A stretch of 64,000 bases of DNA from Novosphingobium sp. Chol11. GTDB taxonomy: Bacteria > Pseudomonadota > Alphaproteobacteria > Sphingomonadales > Sphingomonadaceae. The stretch is taken from the NCBI GenBank assembly GCA_945906105.1, contig CAMDQO010000002.1:114708-178707 (forward strand), written 5' to 3'. The notes beneath the pieces are model-generated. The model ran no database searches, was not told the DNA's origin, and worked only from the letters and a program-made list of their open reading frames with translations. The translations under genes and the position numbers were made by a program. Shown here in pieces: positions 9,099-18,842 of this stretch. Position 1 is the first letter of the stretch; each line of letters begins with the position of its first letter.

Positions 9099-10601
9099 AT
9101 GCGTTTGATCAGGCTTGGACTTCTCGCTGGCCTTGCGGCTATGCCATCATCCATTTCAGCGCAGACCGCTCCCGCGACCGCGCCACGCTCCTCTCAGGGC
9201 GACGTTTCCGTCACCATCTACAACAACAACCTCGCGCTGGTGCAGGATGTGCGGCAGATGAGCTTGCCGAATGGCCGCTCGCGTCAGGAATTCCCCGATG
9301 TTTCCGCCTCCATCCGGCCCGAAACGGTAACGCTTTCGGGTGAAGGCTTCGGCATTGTCGAGCAGAACTTCGATTATGATCTGCTGTCTCCCTCGGCACT
9401 GATGCAAAAGGCGGTCGGCCAGACTGTCACCCTGCTGCGCACCAATCCAGCAACCGGCGTGGAAACCCGCGAGCGGGCGCTGGTGATGGCGGCGAATGGC
9501 GGCGTGGTGATCAAGATCGGCGAACGTATCGAAGTGCTGCGCGATGATGGCTTGCCGGTGCGGGTGATCTTCGATGGGGTGCCGCCAAATCTGCGCGCCC
9601 GCCCCACACTATCGGTCACGGTTGAGGCCAGCCGCCCCGGCCCGCGCCCGCTGACGCTAAGCTACCTGACCCCCGGCCTTGGCTGGAAGGCGGACTATGT
9701 CACGCTGTTTGACGAGAAGGCTGGCCGGATCGATGTCCAGGGTTGGATAACGCTGACTAACCAGACCGGCACCACCTTTACCAATGCCGATACGCTGTTG
9801 GTCGCGGGCAGTGTGGGCCAAGTGCAGCAGCAATATGGCGGTTACAACGGTGGCCGCACCGTGCCCCGCGGCAACTCTGCGGGCACTGAGAGCGGCGGCA
9901 ATCAACTGGGTGATTTCCACGTTTATCCGATTTCCGGGCGCACCACGATCGCCAATTCGCAGACCAAGCAGGTGAGCTTCCTCAATGCCGAGGGGGTGCC
10001 CGCGAAGAAGGGATACGAATACCGCAACGGCTGGATGCAGAACAACAGCGAAGCGGTGAGCGCTGCCTCGATCCTCAAGTTCTCCAATGCCCGCTCGGGC
10101 GGCATTGGCGCGGCGCTGCCCGCAGGCACTGTGCGCGTCTATATGCGCGACACCAAAGGCCAGGCGCAGTTCATCGGTGAAAGCCAGATCGCGCACACAC
10201 CCGGCGGCTCCAACCTCGCCATCCGCACCGGCGATGCCTTTGACGTCAAGGTGCAGTCGGTGATCGACAAGCGCGATACGATCACACTCGACGAGTGGGA
10301 AAAAGCCGCGCGCTGGAAGGTGACTTACCCTGACGGCACGGTGAAGGAGACCTTGGTCGAGGTGCCCAAGACCTATTACCGCACAAGCATGCGCTACATC
10401 GTCACCAATGCCCGCAATGTGCCAGTAACGGTCGATGTGGTGCAGGCAGGCCTTGGCCAGTGGTGGTGGTGGCGCGATTTGCGCGTTACGCAAGAGAGCA
10501 TCGTCGGCGAGCAGGACAGCTTTGACACGCGCCACTGGGAAGTGCCGGTGGCGGCCAATGGCAAGACCGAACTGACGGTTACTTTCCTGACCCCGTGGTG
10601 A
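9099..10601 (+). CDS. Exported DUF4139 domain protein (first of pair)
   Basis: About 500 residues. A signal peptide (MRLIRLGLLAGLAAMPSSISAQ) is followed by a beta-rich DUF4139 region. Recognisable blocks include VTIYNNNLALVQDVR, LSYLTPGLGWKADYV and the C-terminal TELTVTFLTPW. The family has no established function; it is envelope-associated and often found in tandem pairs. The ATG at 9099 is chosen because ACGAGGGG ends 6 bases before it and it begins a good signal peptide. The second DUF4139 gene follows after 10 bases, so both are likely cotranscribed. Confidence 0.82.
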   Translation: MRLIRLGLLAGLAAMPSSISAQTAPATAPRSSQGDVSVTIYNNNLALVQDVRQMSLPNGRSRQEFPDVSASIRPETVTLSGEGFGIVEQNFDYDLLSPSALMQKAVGQTVTLLRTNPATGVETRERALVMAANGGVVIKIGERIEVLRDDGLPVRVIFDGVPPNLRARPTLSVTVEASRPGPRPLTLSYLTPGLGWKADYVTLFDEKAGRIDVQGWITLTNQTGTTFTNADTLLVAGSVGQVQQQYGGYNGGRTVPRGNSAGTESGGNQLGDFHVYPISGRTTIANSQTKQVSFLNAEGVPAKKGYEYRNGWMQNNSEAVSAASILKFSNARSGGIGAALPAGTVRVYMRDTKGQAQFIGESQIAHTPGGSNLAIRTGDAFDVKVQSVIDKRDTITLDEWEKAARWKVTYPDGTVKETLVEVPKTYYRTSMRYIVTNARNVPVTVDVVQAGLGQWWWWRDLRVTQESIVGEQDSFDTRHWEVPVAANGKTELTVTFLTPW

Positions 10602-10611
10602 GGACAGTCTG

Positions 10612-12195
10612 ATGCGGCGACTGCTCGCCCTGATCCCGCTGCTGCTTCCCGCGCTGGTACTCGCTCAGGCTACCCCGCCGGTCATCACCTCCGCCGCGCC
10701 CGGAAAAGTCGCGGTCACACTCTACCGCGATCCTGATCGCGGCGAGGATGAGATCAACCGCGATGATCCTTCCTCCTTCGCGCTGATCGCCGAAACCCGC
10801 ACGATCGATCTGCCCCCCGGGGTGGTGACAGTGCGGTTTGAAGGCGTCGCAGGCGGCATCGTGCCGCAATCGGCGATCCTGTTCGGCACCGATCCGCGAG
10901 AGCGCAACCGCGATGCCGCGCTGCTTTCGCAAAAGGGACTGGTCGATGGTTTCACTGGCCAGTCAGTGATCCTCAAACGCACCGATCCAGCGACGGGCAA
11001 GGTTACTGAAGAACGCGCGACAATACGCTCTGCCGCTGACCGGCTGGTGCTGACCACGGCGCGCGGGGTAGAAGCGGTCTATTGCTCCGGCCTCAAACAG
11101 ACGCTGATCTATCCCGGCGCACCCGCAGGCCTATCGGCCAAGCCGGTGCTGACCATGACCACCAAGGACCAGCCGGGCGGGCGGGTAACGATCACACTGG
11201 CCTATATCGCCACCGGCTTTGATTGGGATGCCAACTATGTCGCCACGCTGGCCGATGATGGCAAATCGATGCAGCTGCTCTCATGGCTGACCATGGCCAG
11301 CGGCGATGAGACCAGCTTTATCGATGCGACGACATCGGCAGTGGCGGGCAAGATCAACCGCTCTGACGAAACCCGCGATGATACCGGCAGGGACGCTTTG
11401 TGGGAGGCACAGAGCCTCAACAAGTGGGCAAGCTGCTGGCCTTCTGGCACCACCACCGACGGCCTCGATTCGGGCTATCCGCCGCCGCCTCCACCCCCTG
11501 CGCCGATGAGCATGGCGATGGAGGACTATGCCGGCAGCGATATCATCGTCACGGCGTCCAAGCGCATGGAAGCCTTACAGGAGGTTCCCATCGCCATCAC
11601 CGCCGTTTCAGAGGCGCTGGGCGATCTCAAGCTTTATCGCATTCCGGTGCCCGTCACCGTCGCGGCGCATTCGCAAAAGCAGGTCGCCTTCCTCAATTCG
11701 GGCAAAGTGAAGGGTGAACTGGTCTATCGCGCGCGGGTTGATGAAGAACCGGGCGATCTTGAGATGCTGTTCCGCTTTCAGAACCGCAAGCTGGACGGCC
11801 TTGGCGATCCGCTGCCCGCTGGCCGCGCTGCGGTCTATCAGAACAGCCAATGGGGCCGCCAGCTGGTGGGCGAAAGCACCATGCGCGACAAGGCCATGGA
11901 TGAAGAGGTTGAACTGGTCTTTGGCGAACCCAGCAACGTCTCCATCGACAGCGACTATACCCGCGCTGACAAAGGCCCATGGGCGACCACCGAGGTGACG
12001 ATCAACAATGCCAATCCCTTTGCCGTGCGGCTCGAGCTGGAGTTTCCGACCGGTGGCTACCGCACCTTCAAGGCGCTGCCGGGCAAGCTGATATCGAAGC
12101 CGGGCAAAAAAGTCTGGGCGATGACCCTGGCGCCGGGCAGCACAACCAAGATGAGCTACCGCAGCGCGGATAGTGATGATCTGAAGAAGAAGTAG
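10612..12195 (+). CDS. Exported DUF4139 domain protein with TonB-plug-like motif
   Basis: 527 residues with signal peptide MRRLLALIPLLLPALVLAQ. DUF4139-like blocks include LAYIATGFDWDANYVATL, ELGDLKLYRIP-like GDLKLYRIPVPVTVAAHSQKQ and LELEFPTGG. Residues 291-299 are a proline run (PPPPPPAP). Residues 310-333 read DIIVTASKR...VPIAITAVS, nearly identical to the start of the plug domain in TonB-dependent receptors, yet no receptor barrel follows. The gene is 10 bases downstream of its paralogue. Function is unknown; an envelope role is inferred from export. Confidence 0.8.
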   Translation: MRRLLALIPLLLPALVLAQATPPVITSAAPGKVAVTLYRDPDRGEDEINRDDPSSFALIAETRTIDLPPGVVTVRFEGVAGGIVPQSAILFGTDPRERNRDAALLSQKGLVDGFTGQSVILKRTDPATGKVTEERATIRSAADRLVLTTARGVEAVYCSGLKQTLIYPGAPAGLSAKPVLTMTTKDQPGGRVTITLAYIATGFDWDANYVATLADDGKSMQLLSWLTMASGDETSFIDATTSAVAGKINRSDETRDDTGRDALWEAQSLNKWASCWPSGTTTDGLDSGYPPPPPPPAPMSMAMEDYAGSDIIVTASKRMEALQEVPIAITAVSEALGDLKLYRIPVPVTVAAHSQKQVAFLNSGKVKGELVYRARVDEEPGDLEMLFRFQNRKLDGLGDPLPAGRAAVYQNSQWGRQLVGESTMRDKAMDEEVELVFGEPSNVSIDSDYTRADKGPWATTEVTINNANPFAVRLELEFPTGGYRTFKALPGKLISKPGKKVWAMTLAPGSTTKMSYRSADSDDLKKK

Positions 12196-12222
12196 GGGCG
12201 TCTTTCCGTCATGGGGAGAAAA

Positions 12223-12921
12223 TCAATTCCCCAGCACGCCCTTCAGCAAACCGCCCGCCTTACCTAGTGGATCGCCGCGCAGCTTGCCTTCTTCGGCACC
12301 GATATAGCTGAAAATGCCTTTCAGCGCCTGATCGGTCACCGAATTGCCCAGTTTGTCGCGGCTGATGCCCGCTGCCGAAATCAGCGATGAGGTCCGGCCC
12401 AGCTTGTCGAGCGCAGTGAAAGCGCCGACTTTACCCAGCGCCACATCGATCAGCGGGCGGAATTTCAGCCGCAGCTCATCGCCCGCGCTGCTGCGCAGAT
12501 ATTGCGTTGCGCCGTCCTTTTGCGAGATGATGCCGGGAACATCGTTCAGCGTCAGCCGGTCGATCGAAGCGCGGAATACCGGCTTGGCCTCTTTTGCGGC
12601 GAGGCCTGCCGCATCGTTGAGCTTGCGGGTGATACCATCGGTAATGCCGAGCTTGCCCGCCCCGCCCAGCAGCTTGCCAAAAGCGCCACCACCACCGCCG
12701 CCGAGTAGCGGCAACATGATGCGCACCGCCGGATCACTAAAGAAGGCTCCGGGCGCCGACAGCTTGTCGAGCGATGAGTCTGACGCCTTGCCGAGAATAC
12801 CGGAAAGTCCGCTACCCAGCCCAAGCGCCTGCGCATGGGCGGCCAATGGCCAGGCAAGTGCAGTTGCACCCATCCCGACGAGGAAAGCGCGGCGTTCATA
12901 CATTCCGATTGTGTGCGACAT
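12223..12921 (-). CDS. DUF4197 domain-containing exported protein
   Basis: 232 residues from the ATG at 12921, chosen because AGGAG precedes it by 8 bases. The N-terminus MYERRAFLVGMGATALAWPLAAHAQ is a signal peptide with an Arg pair, possibly Tat-type. The rest is largely helical. It contains the DUF4197 landmarks PVFRASIDRLTLNDVPGI, ATQYLRSS, and a C-terminal DQALKGIFSYIGAEE. Glycine-rich stretches (GGGGGGAFGKLLGGAG) sit in the middle. Biochemical function is unknown. It converges on the DUF4139 pair. Confidence 0.82.
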   Translation of the reverse strand: MSHTIGMYERRAFLVGMGATALAWPLAAHAQALGLGSGLSGILGKASDSSLDKLSAPGAFFSDPAVRIMLPLLGGGGGGAFGKLLGGAGKLGITDGITRKLNDAAGLAAKEAKPVFRASIDRLTLNDVPGIISQKDGATQYLRSSAGDELRLKFRPLIDVALGKVGAFTALDKLGRTSSLISAAGISRDKLGNSVTDQALKGIFSYIGAEEGKLRGDPLGKAGGLLKGVLGN

Positions 12922-13119
12922 CAGCCAATCTCCTGCCCCCAAGATAGCTGGATCGTTTCACAAGCCGCGTGGCAGTTCAACCGCTTGTTGCAAAAGGTTA
13001 CGTCGGGCCGCGTCGCTTGCCGAATGGACAAGCCTTTCGTCGATTAACCGGCAGCGCCGTCTGGCTCTTGGCAGCACCGGCGCTAGTGTGCTGGCATGAC
13101 CTCAATTTCCGGAGCACCC

Positions 13120-16002
13120 ATGCGCCGTTTCCTTACCGTTTCAACGCTCGCCCTTGCCCTGTCTGCTTGCTCCGCCCAGCCGCAGACGAATATGGCCAGC
13201 GCGCCGCCGCCGGTCCCCGCGGCTGCTCCTGAGCCGCAGCCCGCGCCGCTCGCCGATCTGGTCAAGGCGGTGCATATTCCTTTCGAGCAGTTCACCCTGG
13301 CCAACGGCCTGACCGTGCTGGTCAACACTGATCGCAAAGCCCCGGTGGTCGGCGTCACGCTCTATTACCGCGTCGGATCGAAGAACGAGCCCAAAGGCAA
13401 GACCGGCTTTGCCCACCTTTACGAGCATATCTTCTTTGGCGGCTCCGAAAATGTCACAAACTTCGATGTGCTACTCGAAAGCGCAGGCTCGACCGCGACC
13501 AATGGCTCGACCTGGTATGACCGCACCAATTATGTCGAAACCGTGCCCAAGGGCGCACTTGAACTGGCGCTGTTCTTGGAAAGTGACCGCATGGGTCATC
13601 TGCTCGGCGCGGTGACACAGGACAAGCTCGATAAGCAGCGCGGCGTGGTCCAGAATGAAAAACGGCAAGGTGACAATCAGCCCTACGGACTGATGGATTA
13701 TGCCGTGGGTGACGGCCTGTTCCCGATTGGCCATCCCTATCGTCATTCGACTATCGGTTCGATGGGTGATCTGAGTGCCGCTACGCTGACTGACGTGCGC
13801 CAGTGGTTCAAGGATAATTACGCTCCCAACAATGTCGTTCTCGCGCTTTCGGGGGACATTGATGCCGCAACTGCCCGGCCATTGGTCGAAAAATACTTCA
13901 GCGCGATCCAACGTGGCCCAGAAGCACCGCGCGTTGATGCCGCTCCGGTCACGCTCACCGCCCCCGCAACACGCGATATGACCGATGCCGTGCCGACACT
14001 GCGGCTTACGCGCAATTGGAGCGGACCGGGGCTGAACGATGCCGATGCCGTGGCGCTGAAGGTTGGTCTGGATATTCTCGGTGGCCTCTCCAGTTCACGG
14101 CTCGACAATGCGCTGGTTCGCGGCAGCCAGCTGGCCGTGCAGGTTACCGCCAGCAACCAGCAGTTCGAGCAGGTAAGTTTCGTTCAGGCATCGATGGACG
14201 TCAAACCCGGAACGCCCCGCGCGACAGCAGAAAAAGCCTTTGATGAAGTAATCACCAAATTCCTTGCCGAAGGGCCAAGCGATGATGAAGTCCGACGCTC
14301 CGCCACGCGGCTGGTCAGTGGCTCGATTGGCGAGCTGGAAGCGGTTGGCGGGTTTGGCGGCAAGGGCACGACACTTGCCGAGGGTCAGCTCTATTCGGGC
14401 GATCCTGCGCATTACAAAAAGGATCTTGAGGAACTTTCGCGGATCACCCCGGCACAGGTCAAAGCTGCAGTGGCAAAGTGGCTGGGTCGTCCGGTTCTGG
14501 CAATCAATGTTGTTCCCGGTGCGCGCACGGAAAAGGGCGATACCATGGGTGGCTGGGGCGATGAGGGCACCAGTCCGGCGCGCGCCAGCGATCAGAAGAA
14601 GGCCGTCTCGGCACTCGCCAAATCTCCGCCTCGCACCGTGCCCCCCATCGCTCCGGTAGGCGATCTCGCTTTTCCGACGGTTGAGCGCACCACTCTGTCC
14701 AACGGCATTCCGGTGGCGCTGGCGCGGCGCACGGCGGTGCCAAAGGTCATCGTCGCGCTCAATTTCGATGCCGGCACCAGTGCCGATCTGCTCGATACAC
14801 CGGGCACCCAATCGCTGATGCTGACCTTGCTTGACGAAGGCACGACCACCCGCAATTCCACCCAGATCGCCGAAGCGCAGGAGCGCCTTGGTGCCACCCT
14901 GTCGATCGGCCCGGGCCTCGATTCCTCCGGCGTAATTCTCGATGCGCTCAGCGCCAATCTCGCGCCTTCACTGACCTTGATGGCTGATGTCACCCGCAAC
15001 CCGGCCTTCGCGGCGGACGAAGTCGCGCGGGTGAAAGCGCAACAGCTATCGCGGCTGGCACAGGTTCAGGCCACCCCCGGCGCACTTGCCGCGCGCAATC
15101 TCGCACCGATCCTGTTCGGCGCGGGCCATCCCTATGGCCTGCCGGGTGACGGGCTTGGCAATGCCGGGTCGCTTACCGTGCTGACGCCTGAGGCGCTGCG
15201 CGCCGCCCATGCCAAATGGTTCCGCCCCGATCTGGCGACGATCACCGTGGTCGGTGACATCTCGATGGATCAGCTGAAGCCGCAGCTCGAAAAGGCCTTT
15301 GGCAGTTGGTCAGCACCCGCCACCGCGAAGCCGGTCAAAGCGCTAGGCAACGCTGTCCCTACCCCAAACCCCCGCATCGTGCTGATTGACCGGCCGGGTT
15401 CGCCGCAATCGGTGATCGTCGCCGGACGGGTGCTGGCGCTGACCGGCAAGGATCAGGGCAATGAGGCGCTCGATCTGGCCAATGAGGTGCTGGGCAACGG
15501 TTTTCTCAGCCGTCTCAACCTTGATCTGCGTGAGGACAAGGGCTGGTCCTATGGCGTAAGTTCAGGCGTCCCCAGCCCGCTCGGCCCGCGCAGCTTCACC
15601 ATCAGTGCGCCGGTTCAGGCCGACCGCACGGGCGATTCGATTCGCCTGCTAATCGCCGACATGGCCGCCTTTCCGGGCAAGAAACCTGTCAATGCAGAAG
15701 AGCTTGGCCGCGTAACTGACGGAAATATCCGGGGACTTCCCAACCGCTTTCAGACCAATGCTCAGGTGCTTGGCGCGATCATCGGCAATGATCGGCTTGG
15801 CCGTCCGGACAATTACTATGCCACCCTGCCCAGCCGCTATCGCACGATCGACGCTACGGCACTCAACACTGCGGCCAGAACCTGGCTGCAGCCTGATGGC
15901 CTGACCTATGTTATCGTCGGTGATCGCAAGGTGGTTGAGCCGCAGCTCAAGGGCATCGGCCTGCCGGTAGAATTCATCGCCGCGCCGAAAAGCGGCGATT
16001 GA
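13120..16002 (+). CDS. M16 family zinc metallopeptidase, lipoprotein
   Basis: About 960 residues. A lipobox (LSAC, Cys17) follows a short signal peptide, so the enzyme is probably anchored in the envelope; an Ala/Pro linker comes next. The first M16 domain has the inverted zinc motif HLYEH (His99, Glu102, His103) and the downstream Glu region. The C-terminal M16 repeat lacks HxxEH and ends with the R/Y-type substrate-binding block (KGWSYGVSSGVPS). Such two-domain periplasmic pitrilysin-like peptidases degrade peptides. The ATG at 13120 is chosen because GGAG lies just upstream and it opens the lipoprotein signal. Confidence 0.93.
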   Translation: MRRFLTVSTLALALSACSAQPQTNMASAPPPVPAAAPEPQPAPLADLVKAVHIPFEQFTLANGLTVLVNTDRKAPVVGVTLYYRVGSKNEPKGKTGFAHLYEHIFFGGSENVTNFDVLLESAGSTATNGSTWYDRTNYVETVPKGALELALFLESDRMGHLLGAVTQDKLDKQRGVVQNEKRQGDNQPYGLMDYAVGDGLFPIGHPYRHSTIGSMGDLSAATLTDVRQWFKDNYAPNNVVLALSGDIDAATARPLVEKYFSAIQRGPEAPRVDAAPVTLTAPATRDMTDAVPTLRLTRNWSGPGLNDADAVALKVGLDILGGLSSSRLDNALVRGSQLAVQVTASNQQFEQVSFVQASMDVKPGTPRATAEKAFDEVITKFLAEGPSDDEVRRSATRLVSGSIGELEAVGGFGGKGTTLAEGQLYSGDPAHYKKDLEELSRITPAQVKAAVAKWLGRPVLAINVVPGARTEKGDTMGGWGDEGTSPARASDQKKAVSALAKSPPRTVPPIAPVGDLAFPTVERTTLSNGIPVALARRTAVPKVIVALNFDAGTSADLLDTPGTQSLMLTLLDEGTTTRNSTQIAEAQERLGATLSIGPGLDSSGVILDALSANLAPSLTLMADVTRNPAFAADEVARVKAQQLSRLAQVQATPGALAARNLAPILFGAGHPYGLPGDGLGNAGSLTVLTPEALRAAHAKWFRPDLATITVVGDISMDQLKPQLEKAFGSWSAPATAKPVKALGNAVPTPNPRIVLIDRPGSPQSVIVAGRVLALTGKDQGNEALDLANEVLGNGFLSRLNLDLREDKGWSYGVSSGVPSPLGPRSFTISAPVQADRTGDSIRLLIADMAAFPGKKPVNAEELGRVTDGNIRGLPNRFQTNAQVLGAIIGNDRLGRPDNYYATLPSRYRTIDATALNTAARTWLQPDGLTYVIVGDRKVVEPQLKGIGLPVEFIAAPKSGD

Positions 16003-16060
16003 CAGAGCGCACAGGAGGGGTTCAATTCCCCGGCAAGCAAGCTCAATATAGGAGAGTATC

Positions 16061-16360
16061 ATGTCCGTAGCCGGCACTTACGAAGTCAATGTCAAAAGCC
16101 CGATGGGTGATCAGGGCGGCACCTTCACCGTGGTGGTCGATGGGGACAGCTTCAGCGGATCACTGAACGGCGGCATGGGATCGATGGACGTCAGTGGCGG
16201 CACCGTTTCGGGCAACACGCTCAGCTGGAAGATGGACATGAAAGTGCCCATGCCGATGACGCTGGAATGCACCGCCACGGTCGATGGCGATGTGCTGACC
16301 GGTGATGTGAAAGCAGGCGTGTTTGGCTCAATGCCACTGACGGGGAAGCGGGTGGGGTAG
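16061..16360 (+). CDS. Small beta-rich hypothetical protein
   Basis: A 99-residue protein without signal peptide, rich in Gly, Val, Thr and Ser. Alternating hydrophobic residues (GTYEVNVKSP, GTFTVVVDGDSFSGSL, CTATVDGDVLTGDV) suggest a small beta sandwich or barrel. GGAGAG ends about 4 bases upstream of the ATG. It lies 58 bases after the M16 peptidase gene on the same strand and may share its transcript. I do not recognise a named family. Confidence 0.75.
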   Translation: MSVAGTYEVNVKSPMGDQGGTFTVVVDGDSFSGSLNGGMGSMDVSGGTVSGNTLSWKMDMKVPMPMTLECTATVDGDVLTGDVKAGVFGSMPLTGKRVG

Positions 16361-16396
16361 GCTTGCTTCCAAAACTGGAAGCCTGCTGATCAACAT

Positions 16397-17293
16397 CTAA
16401 TTTTCGTTGAGTCCGTGAGGTATCTTGCTGCGGAGACGAAGCTTCCATGCAGACTCAAGGACAATAACTTCAGCCTCTGGGAGATCGGGCGAAGTGCGCT
16501 GCAGGATCGAAAAGCAGAAATTTTTCGGATCGCGCTGGCGAAGACCCTTATTTCCTCCATGCCCTGTCCGCGCATATTCAAGCCAGCGCTGGAGTATATT
16601 TTCACGTCCATAGGCCGAGCCAACATACTGCTTCCCATCGCTTTGATCGATGATGAGATATATCCCTCGCCAATGGGAAAGCGCGGCGCGCTGATTTGTC
16701 GGCAAAAATGCGAGCTGATGCCAGTCCAGTACCAGCCGATCCCATGCGGGAATCGGCCCGATCAGGCAGGACTCTTCGGCAATCGCAGCAACCGAAAAAA
16801 CATTCCGGTCTGCCCAGCGATACCATGACCGCTCGAGTCCGGGCCAATCGATAACTAGCCGTTCGGACCAATCCTCTTGCCACCCTGTAGGTACAAGATT
16901 AAATTCGACCACATGTTCACGCCCGTCGCTTGACATGTCCCCGCCCATCCCGTGGGCCATGAGCTCCTGATGCGCGGGCCGCTCCTGGTATTCAGCGACA
17001 GTCAGTGTTCGGTGCGAGGCAATTTCATAAAGCCCTACGAACAAAGCTTTCTTCGGCCCATGGCGGATAAATGAAGCAACATATCGGGCATTCAATAGTG
17101 CTCCTTCCGCGCGCGGGCCATGCGTGTCCTGATAAGATTCAAACAGATCGCGGCGCTCCGAGACAATCCAGTCGAATACCCGGTTTAGTGCTGGCTCCCA
17201 CGGTCGATGTCGGAAAACAACAACTTGCCTGAGATCGACGCCGCTATCCTCCAGCAACCTGTTCAAGGTCAGTGGTGCAGCGGCAAGACTCAC
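16397..17293 (-). CDS. GIY-YIG nuclease domain protein
   Basis: 298 residues. About the last 90 form a GIY-YIG nuclease domain: [21 protein letters not shown] supplies the two sheet motifs, the Arg is in ILQRWLEYA, and the Glu is in [10 protein letters not shown]. The first 200 residues are not recognised. They include [17 protein letters not shown] and TVAEYQE segments and several Trp-rich stretches, and could be a DNA-binding or recognition domain. The start overlaps the gatB stop by 4 bases (ATGA), so it is the last gene of the gat operon. Substrate unknown. Confidence 0.8.
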   Translation of the reverse strand: MSLAAAPLTLNRLLEDSGVDLRQVVVFRHRPWEPALNRVFDWIVSERRDLFESYQDTHGPRAEGALLNARYVASFIRHGPKKALFVGLYEIASHRTLTVAEYQERPAHQELMAHGMGGDMSSDGREHVVEFNLVPTGWQEDWSERLVIDWPGLERSWYRWADRNVFSVAAIAEESCLIGPIPAWDRLVLDWHQLAFLPTNQRAALSHWRGIYLIIDQSDGKQYVGSAYGRENILQRWLEYARTGHGGNKGLRQRDPKNFCFSILQRTSPDLPEAEVIVLESAWKLRLRSKIPHGLNEN

Positions 17294-18786
17294 CCCAAAG
17301 CCTTCTTCAGCAGTTCATTCACAACCCCCGGGTTGGCCTTGCCCTGCATCGCCTTCATTGTCTGGCCGACGAAGAAGCCGAACAGCGCTTCCTTGCCGCC
17401 CTTGTACTGCTCGACCTTGTCGGCGTTGTCGGTGAGGATTTTTGCGATGACTGCGTCGATGGCGTCGGTATCGCTGGTCTGCTTGAGGCCTTCGCGCGTC
17501 ACGATTGTGCCTGCTCTGTCTCCGGTTTCCAGCATCTTTTCGAGCACCTGCTTGGCGATCGAGCCGGAGATCGTGCCATCGGTGATCAGCGCCAGCAATT
17601 CAGCCGCCGCATCGGCGCTGATCGGCGAATTGTCGAGTGATTTGCCCACCCGGTTAAGCGCGCCGAAGAATTCCGAGATCAGCCAGTTGCTCGCCTGCTT
17701 GGCGACATCGCTTTCGCCCTTGCCCGCAGCTTTTGCGGTCGAGGTCAGCAGCGTTTCAAACCAGCGGGCGGTCTCCACCTCAGCGGTCAGCACGCCAGCG
17801 GCATAAGGCGAGAGGCCCAGCGCGTTTTCATAACGGTGGCGCTTGGCGTCGGGCAGTTCGGGCAAGCTGGCGCGGGCGGCTTCGACGAAAGCATCGTCGA
17901 GCACCAAGGGCAGCAGATCGGGATCGGGGAAATAGCGATAATCGTGCGCATCTTCTTTTGAGCGCATCGAGCGGGTGGTGCCGGTATCGGGATCAAACAG
18001 CCGGGTTTCCTGCGCGATTGTGCCGCCGCTTTCGAGCACATCGACCTGACGGTTCGCCTCATACTCGATCGTCGCCATGACGAAGCGCACCGAATTAACG
18101 TTCTTGGTCTCGGTGCGGGTGCCCAGTTCGTCACCCACTTTTCGCACCGACACATTGACGTCGGCGCGCATCGAGCCTTCTTCCATGTTGCCATCGCACG
18201 AACCAACATAGCGCAGGATCGAACGCAATTTGCGCACATAGGCCCCGGCCTCTGCGGGCGAGCGCATATCGGGTTTGCTGACGATTTCCATCAGGGCGAC
18301 GCCCGAACGGTTCAAATCGACATAGGACATAGTCGGGTGCTGATCGTGCATCAGCTTGCCGGCGTCCTGCTCGACATGGATGCGCTCAACCCCGATGCGC
18401 TTCACATCGGCTTCCGGGTTCTTGTCATCAAGGCTGATGTCGATGTGCCCCTCACCCACCAAGGGGTGGTAAAGCTGGCTGATCTGATAGCCCTGCGGCA
18501 GATCGGCGTAGAAGTAGTTCTTGCGATCAAACCGCGACCACTTGTTGATCGACGCATCAATCGCCAGGCCGGTGCGCACCGCCTGACGGATGCATTCACC
18601 GTTCAAAACCGGCAGCATGCCCGGCATCGCCGCATCGACAAGGCTGACCTGGCTGTTGGGCTCGGCCCCGAAAGTGGTGGAGGCGCCGGAAAATAGCTTG
18701 GCGTTGGATGTGATCTGCGCATGGACTTCAAGGCCGATAACGACCTCCCATTCGCCGGTGGCGCCCTGGATACGATATGTGCTCAT
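17290..18786 (-). CDS. gatB: Asp-tRNA(Asn)/Glu-tRNA(Gln) amidotransferase subunit B
   Basis: GatB (498 residues) is the kinase/tRNA-recognition subunit of GatCAB, which amidates mischarged Glu-tRNA(Gln) or Asp-tRNA(Asn). Signatures include [13 protein letters not shown] at the N-terminus, [26 protein letters not shown], and [14 protein letters not shown]. The C-terminal YqeY-like domain ends in a helical tail ([17 protein letters not shown]). It is separated from gatA by a methyltransferase gene and overlaps the GIY-YIG gene at its end. Confidence 0.97.
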   Translation of the reverse strand: MSTYRIQGATGEWEVVIGLEVHAQITSNAKLFSGASTTFGAEPNSQVSLVDAAMPGMLPVLNGECIRQAVRTGLAIDASINKWSRFDRKNYFYADLPQGYQISQLYHPLVGEGHIDISLDDKNPEADVKRIGVERIHVEQDAGKLMHDQHPTMSYVDLNRSGVALMEIVSKPDMRSPAEAGAYVRKLRSILRYVGSCDGNMEEGSMRADVNVSVRKVGDELGTRTETKNVNSVRFVMATIEYEANRQVDVLESGGTIAQETRLFDPDTGTTRSMRSKEDAHDYRYFPDPDLLPLVLDDAFVEAARASLPELPDAKRHRYENALGLSPYAAGVLTAEVETARWFETLLTSTAKAAGKGESDVAKQASNWLISEFFGALNRVGKSLDNSPISADAAAELLALITDGTISGSIAKQVLEKMLETGDRAGTIVTREGLKQTSDTDAIDAVIAKILTDNADKVEQYKGGKEALFGFFVGQTMKAMQGKANPGVVNELLKKALG

Positions 18787-18842
18787 GTCTGTGCCGATAA
18801 GATTATTACGCGTGGGTGGAAAGGGCTCAATTTGCCCATGGC

